Origin: Mycolicibacterium alvei
GTDB taxonomy: Bacteria > Actinomycetota > Actinomycetes > Mycobacteriales > Mycobacteriaceae
Assembly: GCF_010727325.1 (NCBI RefSeq)
Contig: NZ_AP022565.1
Coordinates: forward strand, 2,480,001-2,544,000
Reading direction: 5' to 3'
DNA length: 64,000 nt
The notes under the pieces are model-generated. The model searched no databases and had not been told where the DNA came from. It saw nothing but the letters and a program-made list of their open reading frames with translations. This document shows positions 43,501 to 52,102 of this stretch, one piece after another. Position 1 is the first letter of the stretch, and every line of letters begins with the position of its first letter. A program made the translations under genes and the position numbers.

Positions 43501-44660
43501 TTCATGTCGCGGGTCTGTGGCGACGGCACGATGCCGCGCTCGTCGACTTCGGCTCGCACCGCGGCGAAGAACTCGGAAGGCAACGCGCACAAGAACTTCG
43601 GCCAGACGTACCGCGAGTTCCAGTCACGGTGGATCTGGGTGACCCACTTGTTGGGCGGGGTGTAGTCGGTGCCGACGGGCAGCAGCACGTTGCGGGTCAA
43701 CGCAACTCGCTTGAGCTTGGCGAACAGCGCGTAGGTGGATTCCTCGGCCTCGGCCAGTGAGGCCGAGGAGTCCATCCACCATCCCGCCGAATAGTGCGCG
43801 GGCATGTAGTGGGTGAGCAACCCGCGGCCCGACGGCGCGATCCATTCGAACTCGCTGGCGAACTGCATGCGCTCGGGGTCGCCGTCGTTCTGCATCGGCC
43901 CCCACTGGTGATGCGGTCCGCGCGCCCACGAACTGGAGGTCAGGCCGACGTCGGCCGCCATCCCGGGGAATTGCGGGTCGTGCCCGAACACGTCGAGCTG
44001 CCACGCGGTGGCCGGGTCGGCACCCATCACATCGCGTTGGAAGCCCATGCCCGACACGAAATTCCGGATCGCGGTCTCCGGGCTGGTGAGGTTGGTGTTC
44101 GGCTCGTTGTAGGTGCCGCCCATGATCTCGACGCGCCTCTGCTCGATGAACCGGCGTAGATCGGCCCGGTCTTCCGGGCGGGCGTCCCAGTAGGGCTTGA
44201 GATAGTCGACCTCGGCCAGGACGAACTTGTATTCCGGAACGCGGCGGGCCATTTCCAGGTGTGCGTGCACCAGGTCGAATCCGTTGGTCTGCCGGCACTG
44301 GCCGGGCGGATCCTCGTTCCACACGCTGATGTAGGCGGCCTGGGTGTTCCACCAGACCGGGTCGTAGTGGAAGTGGCTGATCATGTACATGGTCCAGCCG
44401 GGTTCGGCCACGGTGAAGTCGAAGGCGATCTCCCCCACCCGGGCGCGCCGGACCTCGCCGGGCACGCCTCGCTCGACGTCGATCGGAACCTCGACGGTGC
44501 CGTCTCCCGGCGCGGCCATCGCCTCACCGGAGAGCCCGTCCCCGTCCACCCGCACCGGCGTCGGTGCGGCGCAGTCCTCGTATCGCACCCGAACCAACTG
44601 CCGAGGGGCATCCTCTGGCCCGGCAAACAGCTCCGTCGTCTCCGCTGACAGGACCCGCAT
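40524..44660 (-). CDS. Glycoside hydrolase family 38 alpha-mannosidase
   Basis: A very large 1378-residue protein. The GH38 catalytic domain starts at about residue 90: SHFHYDPVWWNTQAAY carries the zinc ligands His96/Asp98-region, with WQLDVFGHDPQFPGM holding the probable nucleophile Asp223, and the later His motif GAHHDAITGSESDQ. A mid domain and a long C-terminal beta domain follow, with a NEW3-like module near the end. No signal peptide is seen. It cleaves alpha-mannosides, perhaps recycling mannose-containing lipids or glycans with the ROK kinase. Confidence 0.92.
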   Translation of the reverse strand: MRVLSAETTELFAGPEDAPRQLVRVRYEDCAAPTPVRVDGDGLSGEAMAAPGDGTVEVPIDVERGVPGEVRRARVGEIAFDFTVAEPGWTMYMISHFHYDPVWWNTQAAYISVWNEDPPGQCRQTNGFDLVHAHLEMARRVPEYKFVLAEVDYLKPYWDARPEDRADLRRFIEQRRVEIMGGTYNEPNTNLTSPETAIRNFVSGMGFQRDVMGADPATAWQLDVFGHDPQFPGMAADVGLTSSSWARGPHHQWGPMQNDGDPERMQFASEFEWIAPSGRGLLTHYMPAHYSAGWWMDSSASLAEAEESTYALFAKLKRVALTRNVLLPVGTDYTPPNKWVTQIHRDWNSRYVWPKFLCALPSEFFAAVRAEVDERGIVPSPQTRDMNPIYTGKDVSYIDTKQANRAAEDAVLDAERFAVFAGLLGGADYPQAAMTKAWVQLAYGAHHDAITGSESDQVYLDLMTSWRDAWELGVTARDNALHLLSEAVDGSVIVWNAVAHNRTDIVTVHLDAPFPGAVLDSDGNEVPVLVEHDGATVSWLVCDVPSVGWRSYRFTAGTAHGWQPVAGDEIANDRYRLRVDADRGGGVSSLVDDGTELIADGGVGNELAVYEEYSAHPEAGEGPWHLLPTGPVVCSAAAPAEKVQCYRSPLGQRVIVRGRIADLLRYMQTITLWAGVDRVDCRTVIDEFVGADRLVRLRWPCPVPGALPVSEVGDAVIGRGFGLLHDHSDHHAVDAAQHPWTLDNPAYGWFGLSSAARVRIGADAVRAVSVAEVIAPDDGTDPRDLMVALVRAGVTATCSAADKPRYGDLSVDSNLPDTRFTLGGPEENPFTAAVLAESDIAYADEYKRQIDATGSARVWVPAAAPLTEQWVPGADLRGVRSLPVLILAGDLDAVVDDLADAEIVVTQQAPAAAEPFEARTVALLNRGVPSFAVEPDGTLHTSLMRSCTGWPSGTWIDPPRRTTPDGSNFQLQHWTHTFDYALVTGAGDWRAVGVAPVAAEFNRPLRPVVVDSDAGGGLPAWGSLLEIEPAGTVQLGALKAMGNPLASGSVRSAEPADGVTARLVEITGSAAEVTIRSGLRTVSAAANLNLLEEPASEQTSGLTLHGYQIATVSTQLNLPKMVSGEHQRLAPEAEAAQPLYARYWLHNRGPAPLGGLPVVAYVHPEGIAGQPGSEVTVRLTAASDCTDAALHGRVRVDGPPGWEAQPAELPYVLPPGGYLETDVVLSIPAGAEPGLYPVRAELAVTGSGSDALPPSWRQVVEDVCIVTIGEPAPQVLKLVSEPQAVDIQAGESARLSMTIGTDALAALSAEAHLISPWGTWEWMGPAAVGVEVPASGTAEIGFDVAPPAWVQPGEWWALIRVGCAGRLIYSPAVKVTVR

Positions 44661-44736
44661 CTGCAGAACCTTACGGCCTCAGCCTCCCCGCGAGCAGGAC
44701 GTTGCGGTACCCGAAGTCGACCGGATTGGGGTGCTT

Positions 44737-45711
44737 TCACGTCTGCTCGCCGGGGAAGGCGGCGCGCAGGCGGTCGGCGACGACCCCGACGGCGGCAGCC
44801 ACCTCGGGCGGTTCGAGTACCTCGAAGTCGTGGCCCACGGTGGCGAAATAGAGCACCATGCGCTCGGGGTCGTCGGCGCCGGTGGTGACGATGCAGGCGT
44901 CGGGCCCGTCGGCTTCGACGGTGGCGGACGCCGGTGGGAACTTCTGCGCCACAATTTCTTTCGGGGCGTGGTAACGCACCCGGGCGACGTAGCGGTAGGG
45001 CGAGGAACTGATCGCACGCCGAACGTAGTCGGCCGCATCCGGCGCCTCGCGCGGCGCGAACGTGGTGCCGCGGGCGGCCACCGCGGTCATCCGGTCCAAG
45101 CGCAGACTCCGCCAGTCCCGGCGGTCCCGGTCGTAGGCCATCAGGTACCAGCGCCGCCCGGTGGTCACCAGTTGGTAGGGCTCCAGCCGCCGCTGGGTGT
45201 GGTTGCCCCGGATATCGGTGTAGTCGGTACGGACGTGCTCGCGGTCGCGGCAGGCGCGGGCCAGGGTCATCAGTACCTCGGGTTCCACCGGGGCATCGGA
45301 GGAGTCGGGGGCCAGGGTGACCGTCGCGTCGTGCACCGCCGATACCTGCGAACGCAACCGCGCGGGCATGACCTGGTCGAGCTTGGACAACGCGCGCAGG
45401 GCCGATTCGCCGACGCCGGCGATGCTTCCGCCGGCGGCCAGCCGCAGGCAGACGGCCATCGCGACGGCTTCGTCGGGGTCAAGCAGCAGCGGGGGCAGCG
45501 CCGCGCCTGCACCGAGTTGGTAGCCCCCACCCTGTCCCTTGCTGGCGTGAACCGGGTATCCGAGTTCGCGCAACCGCTCGATGTCACGGCGGACGCTGCG
45601 GGTGGTGACACCGAGCCGTTCGGCCAGTTCCTGGCCCGTCCAGGCCCTACGCGACTGAAACAGTCCGAGGAGTTGCAACACGCGGCCGGTGGTTTCGCTG
45701 CTCACAGCCAT
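44737..45711 (-). CDS. WYL-domain (YafY-type) transcriptional regulator
   Basis: A 324-residue protein from ATG at 45711 (MAVSSETTGRVLQLLGLFQS). The N-terminal HTH_11 is at about 18-60 (GQELAERLGVTTRSVRRDIE). The WYL domain (LEPYQLVTTGRRWYLMAYDR, about 150-215) is followed by a WCX-like C-terminus. Such regulators sense nucleic acids or small ligands. It diverges from the DinB-type pair with repeated gtcctat half sites between them. Confidence 0.9.
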   Translation of the reverse strand: MAVSSETTGRVLQLLGLFQSRRAWTGQELAERLGVTTRSVRRDIERLRELGYPVHASKGQGGGYQLGAGAALPPLLLDPDEAVAMAVCLRLAAGGSIAGVGESALRALSKLDQVMPARLRSQVSAVHDATVTLAPDSSDAPVEPEVLMTLARACRDREHVRTDYTDIRGNHTQRRLEPYQLVTTGRRWYLMAYDRDRRDWRSLRLDRMTAVAARGTTFAPREAPDAADYVRRAISSSPYRYVARVRYHAPKEIVAQKFPPASATVEADGPDACIVTTGADDPERMVLYFATVGHDFEVLEPPEVAAAVGVVADRLRAAFPGEQT

Positions 45712-45772
45712 GCGAGAAGTCTGCCGCAGTTTTAGGACCGAAGCTGTCCTATATAGGTGACAGGGTGGTCCT
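45712..45772. promoter_or_regulatory. Candidate WYL-regulator operator
   Basis: The divergent gap holds aggac (45734-45738) and gtcct (45746-45750) as an inverted pair, and a further gtcctat at 45768-45774 that runs into the DinB start codon. Repeated AGGAC/GTCCT half sites between a regulator and its neighbour are typical of autoregulated targets. Confidence 0.45.
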
Positions 45773-46297
45773 ATGTGGACAAACCTCCTGGCCGACCAAC
45801 TCGACTTCCACTGGACCAATCAACTGAGGCCGCGATTGGACGGCCTGACCGACGACGAGTACTTCTGGGCACCCGTCCCACACTGCTGGACCGTTCACTC
45901 CGACGGCGCCATCGACTTCAGTTATCCACCGCCACAACCGGAACCGTTCACCACGATCGCCTGGCGACTGGCACACGTGATCGTCGGAGTGTTCGCGATC
46001 CGCAACCACTCGCATTTCGGCGGGCCGCCGGCCGACTACGAGTCCTGGCCGTACGCCACCGATGCCAGCACGGCCCTGAGCCAACTCGACGACGCATACC
46101 GAAATTGGATCGACGGGGTCAGGTCTCTGAGTGAAGAGGACCTGAAGCGCCCGTGCGGCCCCGCCGAAGGACCGTACGGCAATGAGCCGATGGCCGTGCT
46201 GGTCCTGCACATCAATCGGGAAGTGATCCATCACGGCGCCGAAATCGCCTGCATCCGAGATCTTTACACCCACTCATCCCACCACGAGGAGAACTGA
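45773..46297 (+). CDS. DinB-superfamily protein
   Basis: A 174-residue four-helix bundle of the DinB/YfiT-like superfamily. His residues at RLAHVIVG and INREVIHHGAE would form part of the usual metal site. The N-terminus MWTNLLADQLDFHWTNQLRP and WPYATDAS are typical. Such proteins are metal-dependent transferases or detoxification enzymes using mycothiol-like thiols. It is followed 3 bp later by a second DinB-type gene and is probably controlled by the WYL regulator. Confidence 0.82.
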   Translation: MWTNLLADQLDFHWTNQLRPRLDGLTDDEYFWAPVPHCWTVHSDGAIDFSYPPPQPEPFTTIAWRLAHVIVGVFAIRNHSHFGGPPADYESWPYATDASTALSQLDDAYRNWIDGVRSLSEEDLKRPCGPAEGPYGNEPMAVLVLHINREVIHHGAEIACIRDLYTHSSHHEEN

Positions 46298-46300
46298 ACC

Positions 46301-46903
46301 ATGCCCGGAATGCCCGCCCCGACCAGCGGCGAACGCCAGACCCTGATCGACTTCGTCGCCTTCCAGCAGAATGCCTTTTTCGCGGTGGCGCACGGCCTGA
46401 CCGACGCGCAGGCCCGGTCCACCCCGTCGGTGAGCGCGCTGTCGGTCGGTGGCCTGATCAAGCACGTCACCGCGATGCAACAGGCCTGGACCGCCCGCGC
46501 CGAGCATGCGCCGCAGTTCCCACCGCCGGATCCCCGTCCGATGGAAGATCAGATCGCCGACTACGCCGACCAGTACGTGATGGGTGAGCACGAGACCCTG
46601 GCCGGACTACTCGGGGCGTTCAAGGCCCAGAACGCCGAGACGTTGCGAGTGCTTGCCGAGCGCGACCTCGACACCGCCGTTCCGATTCCCCACGATGTGC
46701 CGTGGTTCCCACAGGACGTCGACAACTGGTCAGTGCGGTGGGTGGCGATGCATCTGATCGAGGAACTCAGTCGCCACGCCGGGCATGCCGACATCATCCG
46801 CGAATCGATCGACCGCGCCACGATGTACGAGCTGCTGGCGGCCGAGGAGCAGTGGCCGGAAACCGACTGGATCACGCGCTGGCGGCCCGCCGCCGAGGTC
46901 TGA
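46301..46903 (+). CDS. DinB-superfamily protein
   Basis: A 200-residue DinB/DUF664-type protein (MPGMPAPTSGERQTLIDFVA). Likely metal ligands are His in LIKHVTAMQQAW and the HLIEELSRHAGHADIIRES motif. It resembles mycothiol-dependent enzymes of the DinB superfamily. It is in operon with the preceding gene. The sequence identity between the two is low, so this is not a recent duplication. Confidence 0.85.
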   Translation: MPGMPAPTSGERQTLIDFVAFQQNAFFAVAHGLTDAQARSTPSVSALSVGGLIKHVTAMQQAWTARAEHAPQFPPPDPRPMEDQIADYADQYVMGEHETLAGLLGAFKAQNAETLRVLAERDLDTAVPIPHDVPWFPQDVDNWSVRWVAMHLIEELSRHAGHADIIRESIDRATMYELLAAEEQWPETDWITRWRPAAEV

Positions 46904-46926
46904 TTGGCGGCCCGCCGCCGGGTGAG

Positions 46927-47526
46927 CTACCGGCCGAGCACCAGTCGGAGCGCATGCTCCACCACCACACCGAGGTCATCGCCCAGGTTGCCGCTCAGCC
47001 ACTGCTGGGCGAGCTCGGCCATGGCCCCGGTGTACATGGCCGCGCCGATCTGGGCGGCCACCGGATCCGAACCCGGATTCAACCGGCCACCCTCGGACAG
47101 CACGGCCTCGCGCAGCAGGTCCTGGGTCGCCGTGCGGCGTGCGGCCAGTACCGGATTGGCTCTGGCGTCGGTGAACAGCACCCGACCCCGCCGCGGGTCG
47201 GCTGAACTGAAACCCAGCACGGCGGCGATTCCGGCGCGGGTCCTGGCCCGCAGGGAGTCTCCGGCCCCGGTCGTCGCGGCCTCGACGTCGACGGCCAGGG
47301 CCGCGCTGACCTCGTCGTACACCGCTCCGAGCAGGTCGTCGGTATCGGCGAAGCTCTCGTAGAAGTAGCGGGTGTTCAGTCCACATTCGCGGCAGACCGA
47401 GCGCACCGAGACCGCGGCCTCACCGCCGTCCCCGAACAGCCGAAACGCCGCGTCCACGAGCAGGGCGCGTCGTTCGGCCCGGCGGTCCCCTAGCGGCACG
47501 CCGGCCCATCGCGTCGGACTCGACAT
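46927..47526 (-). CDS. TetR-family transcriptional regulator
   Basis: A 199-residue regulator (MSSPTRWAGVPLGDRRAERR). The HTH is at about 22-66, ending VCRECGLNTRYFYESFADTD. It diverges from the MpaB-type oxygenase with a palindrome between, so it probably represses that gene. The effector is unknown. Confidence 0.88.
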   Translation of the reverse strand: MSSPTRWAGVPLGDRRAERRALLVDAAFRLFGDGGEAAVSVRSVCRECGLNTRYFYESFADTDDLLGAVYDEVSAALAVDVEAATTGAGDSLRARTRAGIAAVLGFSSADPRRGRVLFTDARANPVLAARRTATQDLLREAVLSEGGRLNPGSDPVAAQIGAAMYTGAMAELAQQWLSGNLGDDLGVVVEHALRLVLGR

Positions 47527-47531
47527 TCCTA

Positions 47532-47590
47532 CAGACTAAGTCTGGTCACACCCGTACCCAAAATGTATTCTGGCTACAGACGTAACCAGA
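47532..47590. promoter_or_regulatory. TetR/MpaB divergent operator
   Basis: A 13-bp perfect palindrome cagactaagtctg (47532-47544) is accompanied by a second imperfect one, tctggctac (47569-47577) with gtaaccaga (47582-47590). Both lie between the divergent TetR and MpaB genes, as expected for a dimer-of-dimers TetR operator. Confidence 0.55.
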
Positions 47591-47602
47591 AGGGGGTCCC
47601 CG

Positions 47603-48598
47603 GTGGACATGCCACACCAAATCCTCGAGCAGATGCTGCAGCGGAAGTTCGATACGGACATTCGGCAGCACTACTTCCGAGGCATGGAGTTCGCCGGACC
47701 CGCCGGCGATCCGGGGTGGTTCGGCCCGGGCAGCGCCGTCTGGCACGTCCACTCCCACACCGAGGCACTCGTCTTCGGCCTGCAGTGCGCGGCCTACCTG
47801 GAACGCCTCGATCCCTCCATCTACTGGATGGGCATGCACCATTCGCGTCTGGTCAAACGCGATGACGACGGGACCGCGATCCCCGTCATCGATCCCCGGG
47901 GCGCCGCGGTGCGCCTGGGGCATTCGATCGCGTTCTTCATCGGCACCGCCTACGGCAACACCGAAACCGCCGAACGAGTGGCCAAGACTGTCCGCTCCAT
48001 GCACCACACCATCAAGGGCACCCGCCCAGACGGTGCGGTCTACGACGCCGACGATCCGGACTGGCTGCGCTGGAACTACGCGACCGTGGTGTGGGGGCTG
48101 GCCACCGCACACGAGATCTACCACCCGAACCCGTTGCGCGGTAAGAAACTCGACCGCTACTACGGCGAGTTCATCCGTGTCGGGCACGCCCTGGGCGGCA
48201 CCGACCTGCCCGCAACCAAGGCCGAGACGCTGGAGTGCCTGCACTCTTATCTGCCCAAACTGGCGCTCACCTACGGTGCGGCCATGGCCACCGGTCCCAA
48301 CCTGCCGATGCCGCAGAGCGCGGTGGACTGGGCGATCCGCGACACCATGCCGAAGTGGGCCAAGCAGATGATCGGGCACACCGATCCCAATCCGATCGAG
48401 CGGGCGGCCCGGCGCACCATGGTGTGGTCGATCATCAACGGTCTGCACACCGCGGCCGGTAACACCCCGGAGTTCCGCGCGGCGCAACAGCGCGTCGCCG
48501 CCGGGACCACCGTGTCGCACACCGAGCCCACCTACGTGCCCGGAACCGACCCGGTGCAGAGCCGCGAAGAGGTCGAAGAAAGCTTCGCCTCAGTGTGA
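47603..48598 (+). CDS. Oxygenase MpaB-family (DUF2236) protein
   Basis: A 331-residue DUF2236 protein. GTG at 47603 and ATG at 47609 are both possible starts. The family's conserved histidines are in SAVWHVHSHTEALVFGLQ and RSMHHTIKG; TVVWGLATAHEIYHPNPLRG includes another likely haem ligand. Relatives include latex-clearing and MpaB oxygenases, which are haem-dependent. The substrate here is unknown. Confidence 0.85.
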   Translation: MDMPHQILEQMLQRKFDTDIRQHYFRGMEFAGPAGDPGWFGPGSAVWHVHSHTEALVFGLQCAAYLERLDPSIYWMGMHHSRLVKRDDDGTAIPVIDPRGAAVRLGHSIAFFIGTAYGNTETAERVAKTVRSMHHTIKGTRPDGAVYDADDPDWLRWNYATVVWGLATAHEIYHPNPLRGKKLDRYYGEFIRVGHALGGTDLPATKAETLECLHSYLPKLALTYGAAMATGPNLPMPQSAVDWAIRDTMPKWAKQMIGHTDPNPIERAARRTMVWSIINGLHTAAGNTPEFRAAQQRVAAGTTVSHTEPTYVPGTDPVQSREEVEESFASV

Positions 48599-48650
48599 CG
48601 CGCGGCACAGATGTTTTTCGCCTGACCGCGCCCTTTGAGACACTGCAGCT

Positions 48651-50021
48651 ATGAGCACTACGCCGCCGAGACCCAAGCACCGCGAGGTCGCCCGGTTGAG
48701 CCGGGTGCCGTTGCCTGTGGAAGCCGCCCGTATCGGCGCCACCGGTTGGCAGATCACCCGCACCGGGGTCCGTGTCGCCGCCCACATGTTCGGCAGCGGT
48801 TCCCTGCAACAGAAGGTCATCCGGCAGGTCCCGCAGACCTTCTCCGACCTGGGCCCCACCTACGTCAAGTTCGGCCAGATCATCGCGTCGAGCCCAGGTG
48901 CCTTCGGTGAGCCGCTGAGCCGTGAGTTCCGCAGCCTGCTCGACCGGGTGCCGCCGGCGGATACCGACGAGGTGCACAAGTTGTTCGTGGAGGAGCTCGG
49001 CGACGAGCCCACGAACCTGTTCAAGACGTTCGACGAGAAGCCGTTCGCCTCGGCGTCGATCGCCCAGGTGCACTACGCCACGCTGCACAGCGGCGAGGAG
49101 GTGGTGGTCAAGATCCAGCGTCCGGGGATCCGCCGCCGAGTCGCCGCCGACCTGCAGATCCTCAAGCGCGGCGCGCAGCTGGTGGAGCTGGCGAAGCTGG
49201 GCCGGCGGCTGTCGGCTCAGGACGTGGTCGCCGACTTCGCCGAGAACCTGGCCGAGGAGCTGGACTTCCGGCTGGAAGCCCAGTCGATGGACGCCTGGGT
49301 GTCGCACATGCACGCCTCCCCGCTGGGCGAGAACATCCGGGTCCCGCAGGTGTACTGGGACCTGACCAGCCAGCGGGTGCTGACCATGGAACGGATCACC
49401 GGGGTGCGTATCGACGACGTCGCCGCAATCCGCAAGAAGGGCTTCGACGGCACCGAACTGGTCAAGGCCCTGCTGTTCAGCGTGTTCGAGGGTGGCCTGA
49501 AGCACGGCCTGTTCCACGGGGACCTGCACGCCGGCAATCTCTACGTCGATGACGCAGGCAAGGTGGTGTTCTTCGACTTCGGCATCATGGGCCGTATCGA
49601 CCCGCGTACCCGCTGGCTGTTGCGCGAGCTGGTCTATGCGCTGCTGGTCAAGAAGGACCATGCGGCCGCGGGCAAGATCGTTGTGCTGATGGGCGCGGTC
49701 GGCACCGTGAAGCCCGAGGCGCAGGCGGCCAAGGACCTGGAGAAGTTCGCCACCCCGCTGACCATGAAATCGCTCGGCGATATGTCCTACGCCGAAATCG
49801 GCAAGCAGCTTGCAACCCTGGCCGATGCCTACGACGTCAAGCTGCCCCGCGAACTCGTGTTGATCGGCAAGCAGTTCCTCTACGTGGAGCGGTACATGAA
49901 GCTGCTGGCCCCGAAGTGGCAGATGATGAACGATCCCCAGCTCACCGGATATTTCGCCAATTTCATGGTGGATATCAGCCGCGAGCACAAAGAGAACGAT
50001 CCCGACGGGGACGAGGCCTGA
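48651..50021 (+). CDS. ABC1/UbiB-family atypical kinase
   Basis: A 456-residue AarF/UbiB-type protein. The KxGQ-like motif is PTYVKFGQIIASSPGAF, the Ala-rich loop is KPFASASIAQVHYA with nearby Lys in VVVKIQRPG, and the catalytic loop is LFHGDLHAGNLYVDD with the metal-binding DFGIMGR. No clear transmembrane helix is seen. Rv0647c-type. The family is an ATPase needed for quinone or lipid-related metabolism. Immediately followed by lipG. Confidence 0.92.
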   Translation: MSTTPPRPKHREVARLSRVPLPVEAARIGATGWQITRTGVRVAAHMFGSGSLQQKVIRQVPQTFSDLGPTYVKFGQIIASSPGAFGEPLSREFRSLLDRVPPADTDEVHKLFVEELGDEPTNLFKTFDEKPFASASIAQVHYATLHSGEEVVVKIQRPGIRRRVAADLQILKRGAQLVELAKLGRRLSAQDVVADFAENLAEELDFRLEAQSMDAWVSHMHASPLGENIRVPQVYWDLTSQRVLTMERITGVRIDDVAAIRKKGFDGTELVKALLFSVFEGGLKHGLFHGDLHAGNLYVDDAGKVVFFDFGIMGRIDPRTRWLLRELVYALLVKKDHAAAGKIVVLMGAVGTVKPEAQAAKDLEKFATPLTMKSLGDMSYAEIGKQLATLADAYDVKLPRELVLIGKQFLYVERYMKLLAPKWQMMNDPQLTGYFANFMVDISREHKENDPDGDEA

Positions 50022-50948
50022 GTGGCCGGCATGAAGGTGCGGACCGGCTTCGCCAAATCGTCCGCGGAACCCGGCGATGTCGACCTCTACTACGAGGACA
50101 TGGGCAACCCGAATGACCCGGCCGTGCTGCTGATCATGGGTCTCGGTGCGCAGATGCTGTTGTGGCGCACCGGTTTCTGCGAAAAGCTGGTGAGCCTGGG
50201 GCTACGTGTCATCCGTTACGACAACCGCGACGTCGGCCTGTCCACCAAATTGTCCGGCACGCGGGTTGATTCTCCGCTGCCGCTGCGGATGGCCCGGTCG
50301 TTTCTGGGGCTCCGGAGCCCGTCGGTCTACACCCTCGAAGACGTCGCCGACGACGCCGCGGCCCTGCTCGATCACCTCAGGATCGACACCGCCCACATCG
50401 TCGGCGGTTCGATGGGCGGGATGATCGCCCAGGTGTTCGCGTCCCGGCACGCGCAGCGCACCAGGTCACTGGCGGTGATCTTCTCCAGCAACAATCAGCC
50501 GCTGTTGCCGCCGCCGGGCATCAAGCAGCTGCTGTCGGTGGTCACCGGCCCACCCGCCAATTCGTCGCGAGATGCCATCATCGACAACACAGTTCGGATC
50601 AGCCGGATCAACGGCAGCCCCGGCTATCCCGTTCCCGAGGCGGAGATCAGGGCCCAGGCCGCCGAACTGTACGACCGCGCCTACTACCCGGCCGGGATCG
50701 CCCGGCATTTCGGTGCCATTCTCGGCAGCGGCAGTCTGCGCCATCACGACAAGCGGATCAGCGTGCCGACCGTGGTGATCCATGGACGAGCCGACCGGTT
50801 GATGCGCCCGTTCGGGGGCCGGGCGGTGGCCCGCGCGATCGCGGGTGCCCGGCTGGTGCTGATCGACGGGATGGGCCACGATTTACCGGAGCCGGTGTGG
50901 GATGAGGTCGTCGGCGAGCTGAAGACGAACTTCGGCAGTTCCCGCTGA
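50022..50948 (+). CDS. lipG: Alpha/beta hydrolase LipG
   Basis: A 308-residue hydrolase with GTG start directly adjoining the UbiB stop. The motifs are VLLIMGLGAQMLLWRTGFCE near the oxyanion hole, YDNRDVGLST, the nucleophile elbow HIVGGSMGGMIAQ (Ser), the Asp in VVIHGRADRLM and the His in DGMGHDLPEPVW. M. tuberculosis LipG is an esterase/thioesterase next to mycolate methyltransferases, as here. Confidence 0.93.
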   Translation: MAGMKVRTGFAKSSAEPGDVDLYYEDMGNPNDPAVLLIMGLGAQMLLWRTGFCEKLVSLGLRVIRYDNRDVGLSTKLSGTRVDSPLPLRMARSFLGLRSPSVYTLEDVADDAAALLDHLRIDTAHIVGGSMGGMIAQVFASRHAQRTRSLAVIFSSNNQPLLPPPGIKQLLSVVTGPPANSSRDAIIDNTVRISRINGSPGYPVPEAEIRAQAAELYDRAYYPAGIARHFGAILGSGSLRHHDKRISVPTVVIHGRADRLMRPFGGRAVARAIAGARLVLIDGMGHDLPEPVWDEVVGELKTNFGSSR

Positions 50949-51152
50949 GCATGTCGCGGGGTGTGATTTCCTTCGCTGACGCAGTCCCGCCTGAACGCTT
51001 TCCACGGGATATACCTGCACAATTGGCGCTCTAGACACAATACATTTGTTTGCCACTGAGAATTGTTGACGGCGACGACAACAGGCTCACCGGGGGTGTC
51101 TGCGGTACCCTGGATTCGCGAGCAGAACTCTACGGCTTGGAGCATATCTAAT

Positions 51153-52013
51153 ATGTCCAAATTGACACCGAAATATGAAGAACTGCAGTCGATCTACGAC
51201 ATTTCAAATGAATTCTACGAACTGTTTCTAGGCCCCACAATGGGCTATACCTGCGGTTATTTCGAGCGCGAAGACATGACCGGCGACGAAGCCCAAATCG
51301 CCAAGTTCGATCTGTCGCTGGGCAAGCTGGGACTTGAACCCGGGATGACGCTGCTCGATATCGGCTGTGGCTGGGGCGCAGGCATGGCGCGCGCCATCGA
51401 GAAGTACGACGTGAACGTCATCGGGCTGACGCTCAGTGGCGAGCAGCGTGAATACGCCATCGAAAAGCTCGCCCGGATTCCCACCGAACGCAATGTCGAG
51501 GTTCGGCTCCAGGGTTGGGAAGAGTTCGATGACAAGGTCGACCGCATCGTTTCGATCGGCGCCTTTGAGCATTTCGGATTCGAGCGGTATCCGGCATTTT
51601 TCGAGACGGCCTATAACGCACTGCCCGACGGTGGCACCATGTTGCTGCACAACATCACCGGATTCGACCTTCGTCAGGGCCAGAAGCTCGGTCTGCACAT
51701 GACATTCGAGGACGCCCGGTTCGCCCGGTTCATCATGACCGAGATCTTCCCCGGCGGCCGACTGCCCTCGGTGTCGATGGAACAGGAGAAAGCGACCGAC
51801 GCCGGGTTCACGCTCACCCAATTGCAGGAGATCGGCCCACACTACGTCCGGACGCTCGAGATCTGGGCCGACGCGCTCGAGGCCCACAAGGACCGAGCCA
51901 TCGCGATCCAGGGCCAAGAGGTGTACGACCGCTACGACAAGTACCTCAACGGCTGCCAGAAATACTTCGCATCGGGCCACATCAGCGTGCATCAGTTCAC
52001 GCTGCAGAAGTAG
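51153..52013 (+). CDS. Mycolic acid methyltransferase (MmaA/CmaA family)
   Basis: A 286-residue SAM-dependent enzyme from ATG at 51153 (MSKLTPKYEELQSIYDISNE). The SAM motif is LLDIGCGWGAGMARAIEKYD. The bicarbonate/active-site residues known in CmaA1 are conserved: Cys in YTCGYFERE, Glu in GAFEHFGFERY, His in MLLHNITGF and Tyr in GPHYVRTLEIW. It modifies meromycolate double bonds (methyl, cyclopropane or methoxy). Only one copy is here, where M. tuberculosis has four mmaA genes; the exact product type cannot be read from sequence alone. Its upstream gap is AT-rich. Confidence 0.92.
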   Translation: MSKLTPKYEELQSIYDISNEFYELFLGPTMGYTCGYFEREDMTGDEAQIAKFDLSLGKLGLEPGMTLLDIGCGWGAGMARAIEKYDVNVIGLTLSGEQREYAIEKLARIPTERNVEVRLQGWEEFDDKVDRIVSIGAFEHFGFERYPAFFETAYNALPDGGTMLLHNITGFDLRQGQKLGLHMTFEDARFARFIMTEIFPGGRLPSVSMEQEKATDAGFTLTQLQEIGPHYVRTLEIWADALEAHKDRAIAIQGQEVYDRYDKYLNGCQKYFASGHISVHQFTLQK

Positions 52014-52102
52014 TTTCACGCGAGCTGTCGGATCACGGCGCCGTCGTTCGTCGGATGGGTAGAGAGTGGGACAGAAAGGTTCTCACTCGCTGACGCCGGG
52101 AG

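Noticed and set aside
46927..47526. Possibility that this TetR and the MpaB gene are a mycofactocin-linked pair.
   Set aside because: No mft genes are nearby and nothing in either protein suggests mycofactocin; only a local regulator-target relation is supported.
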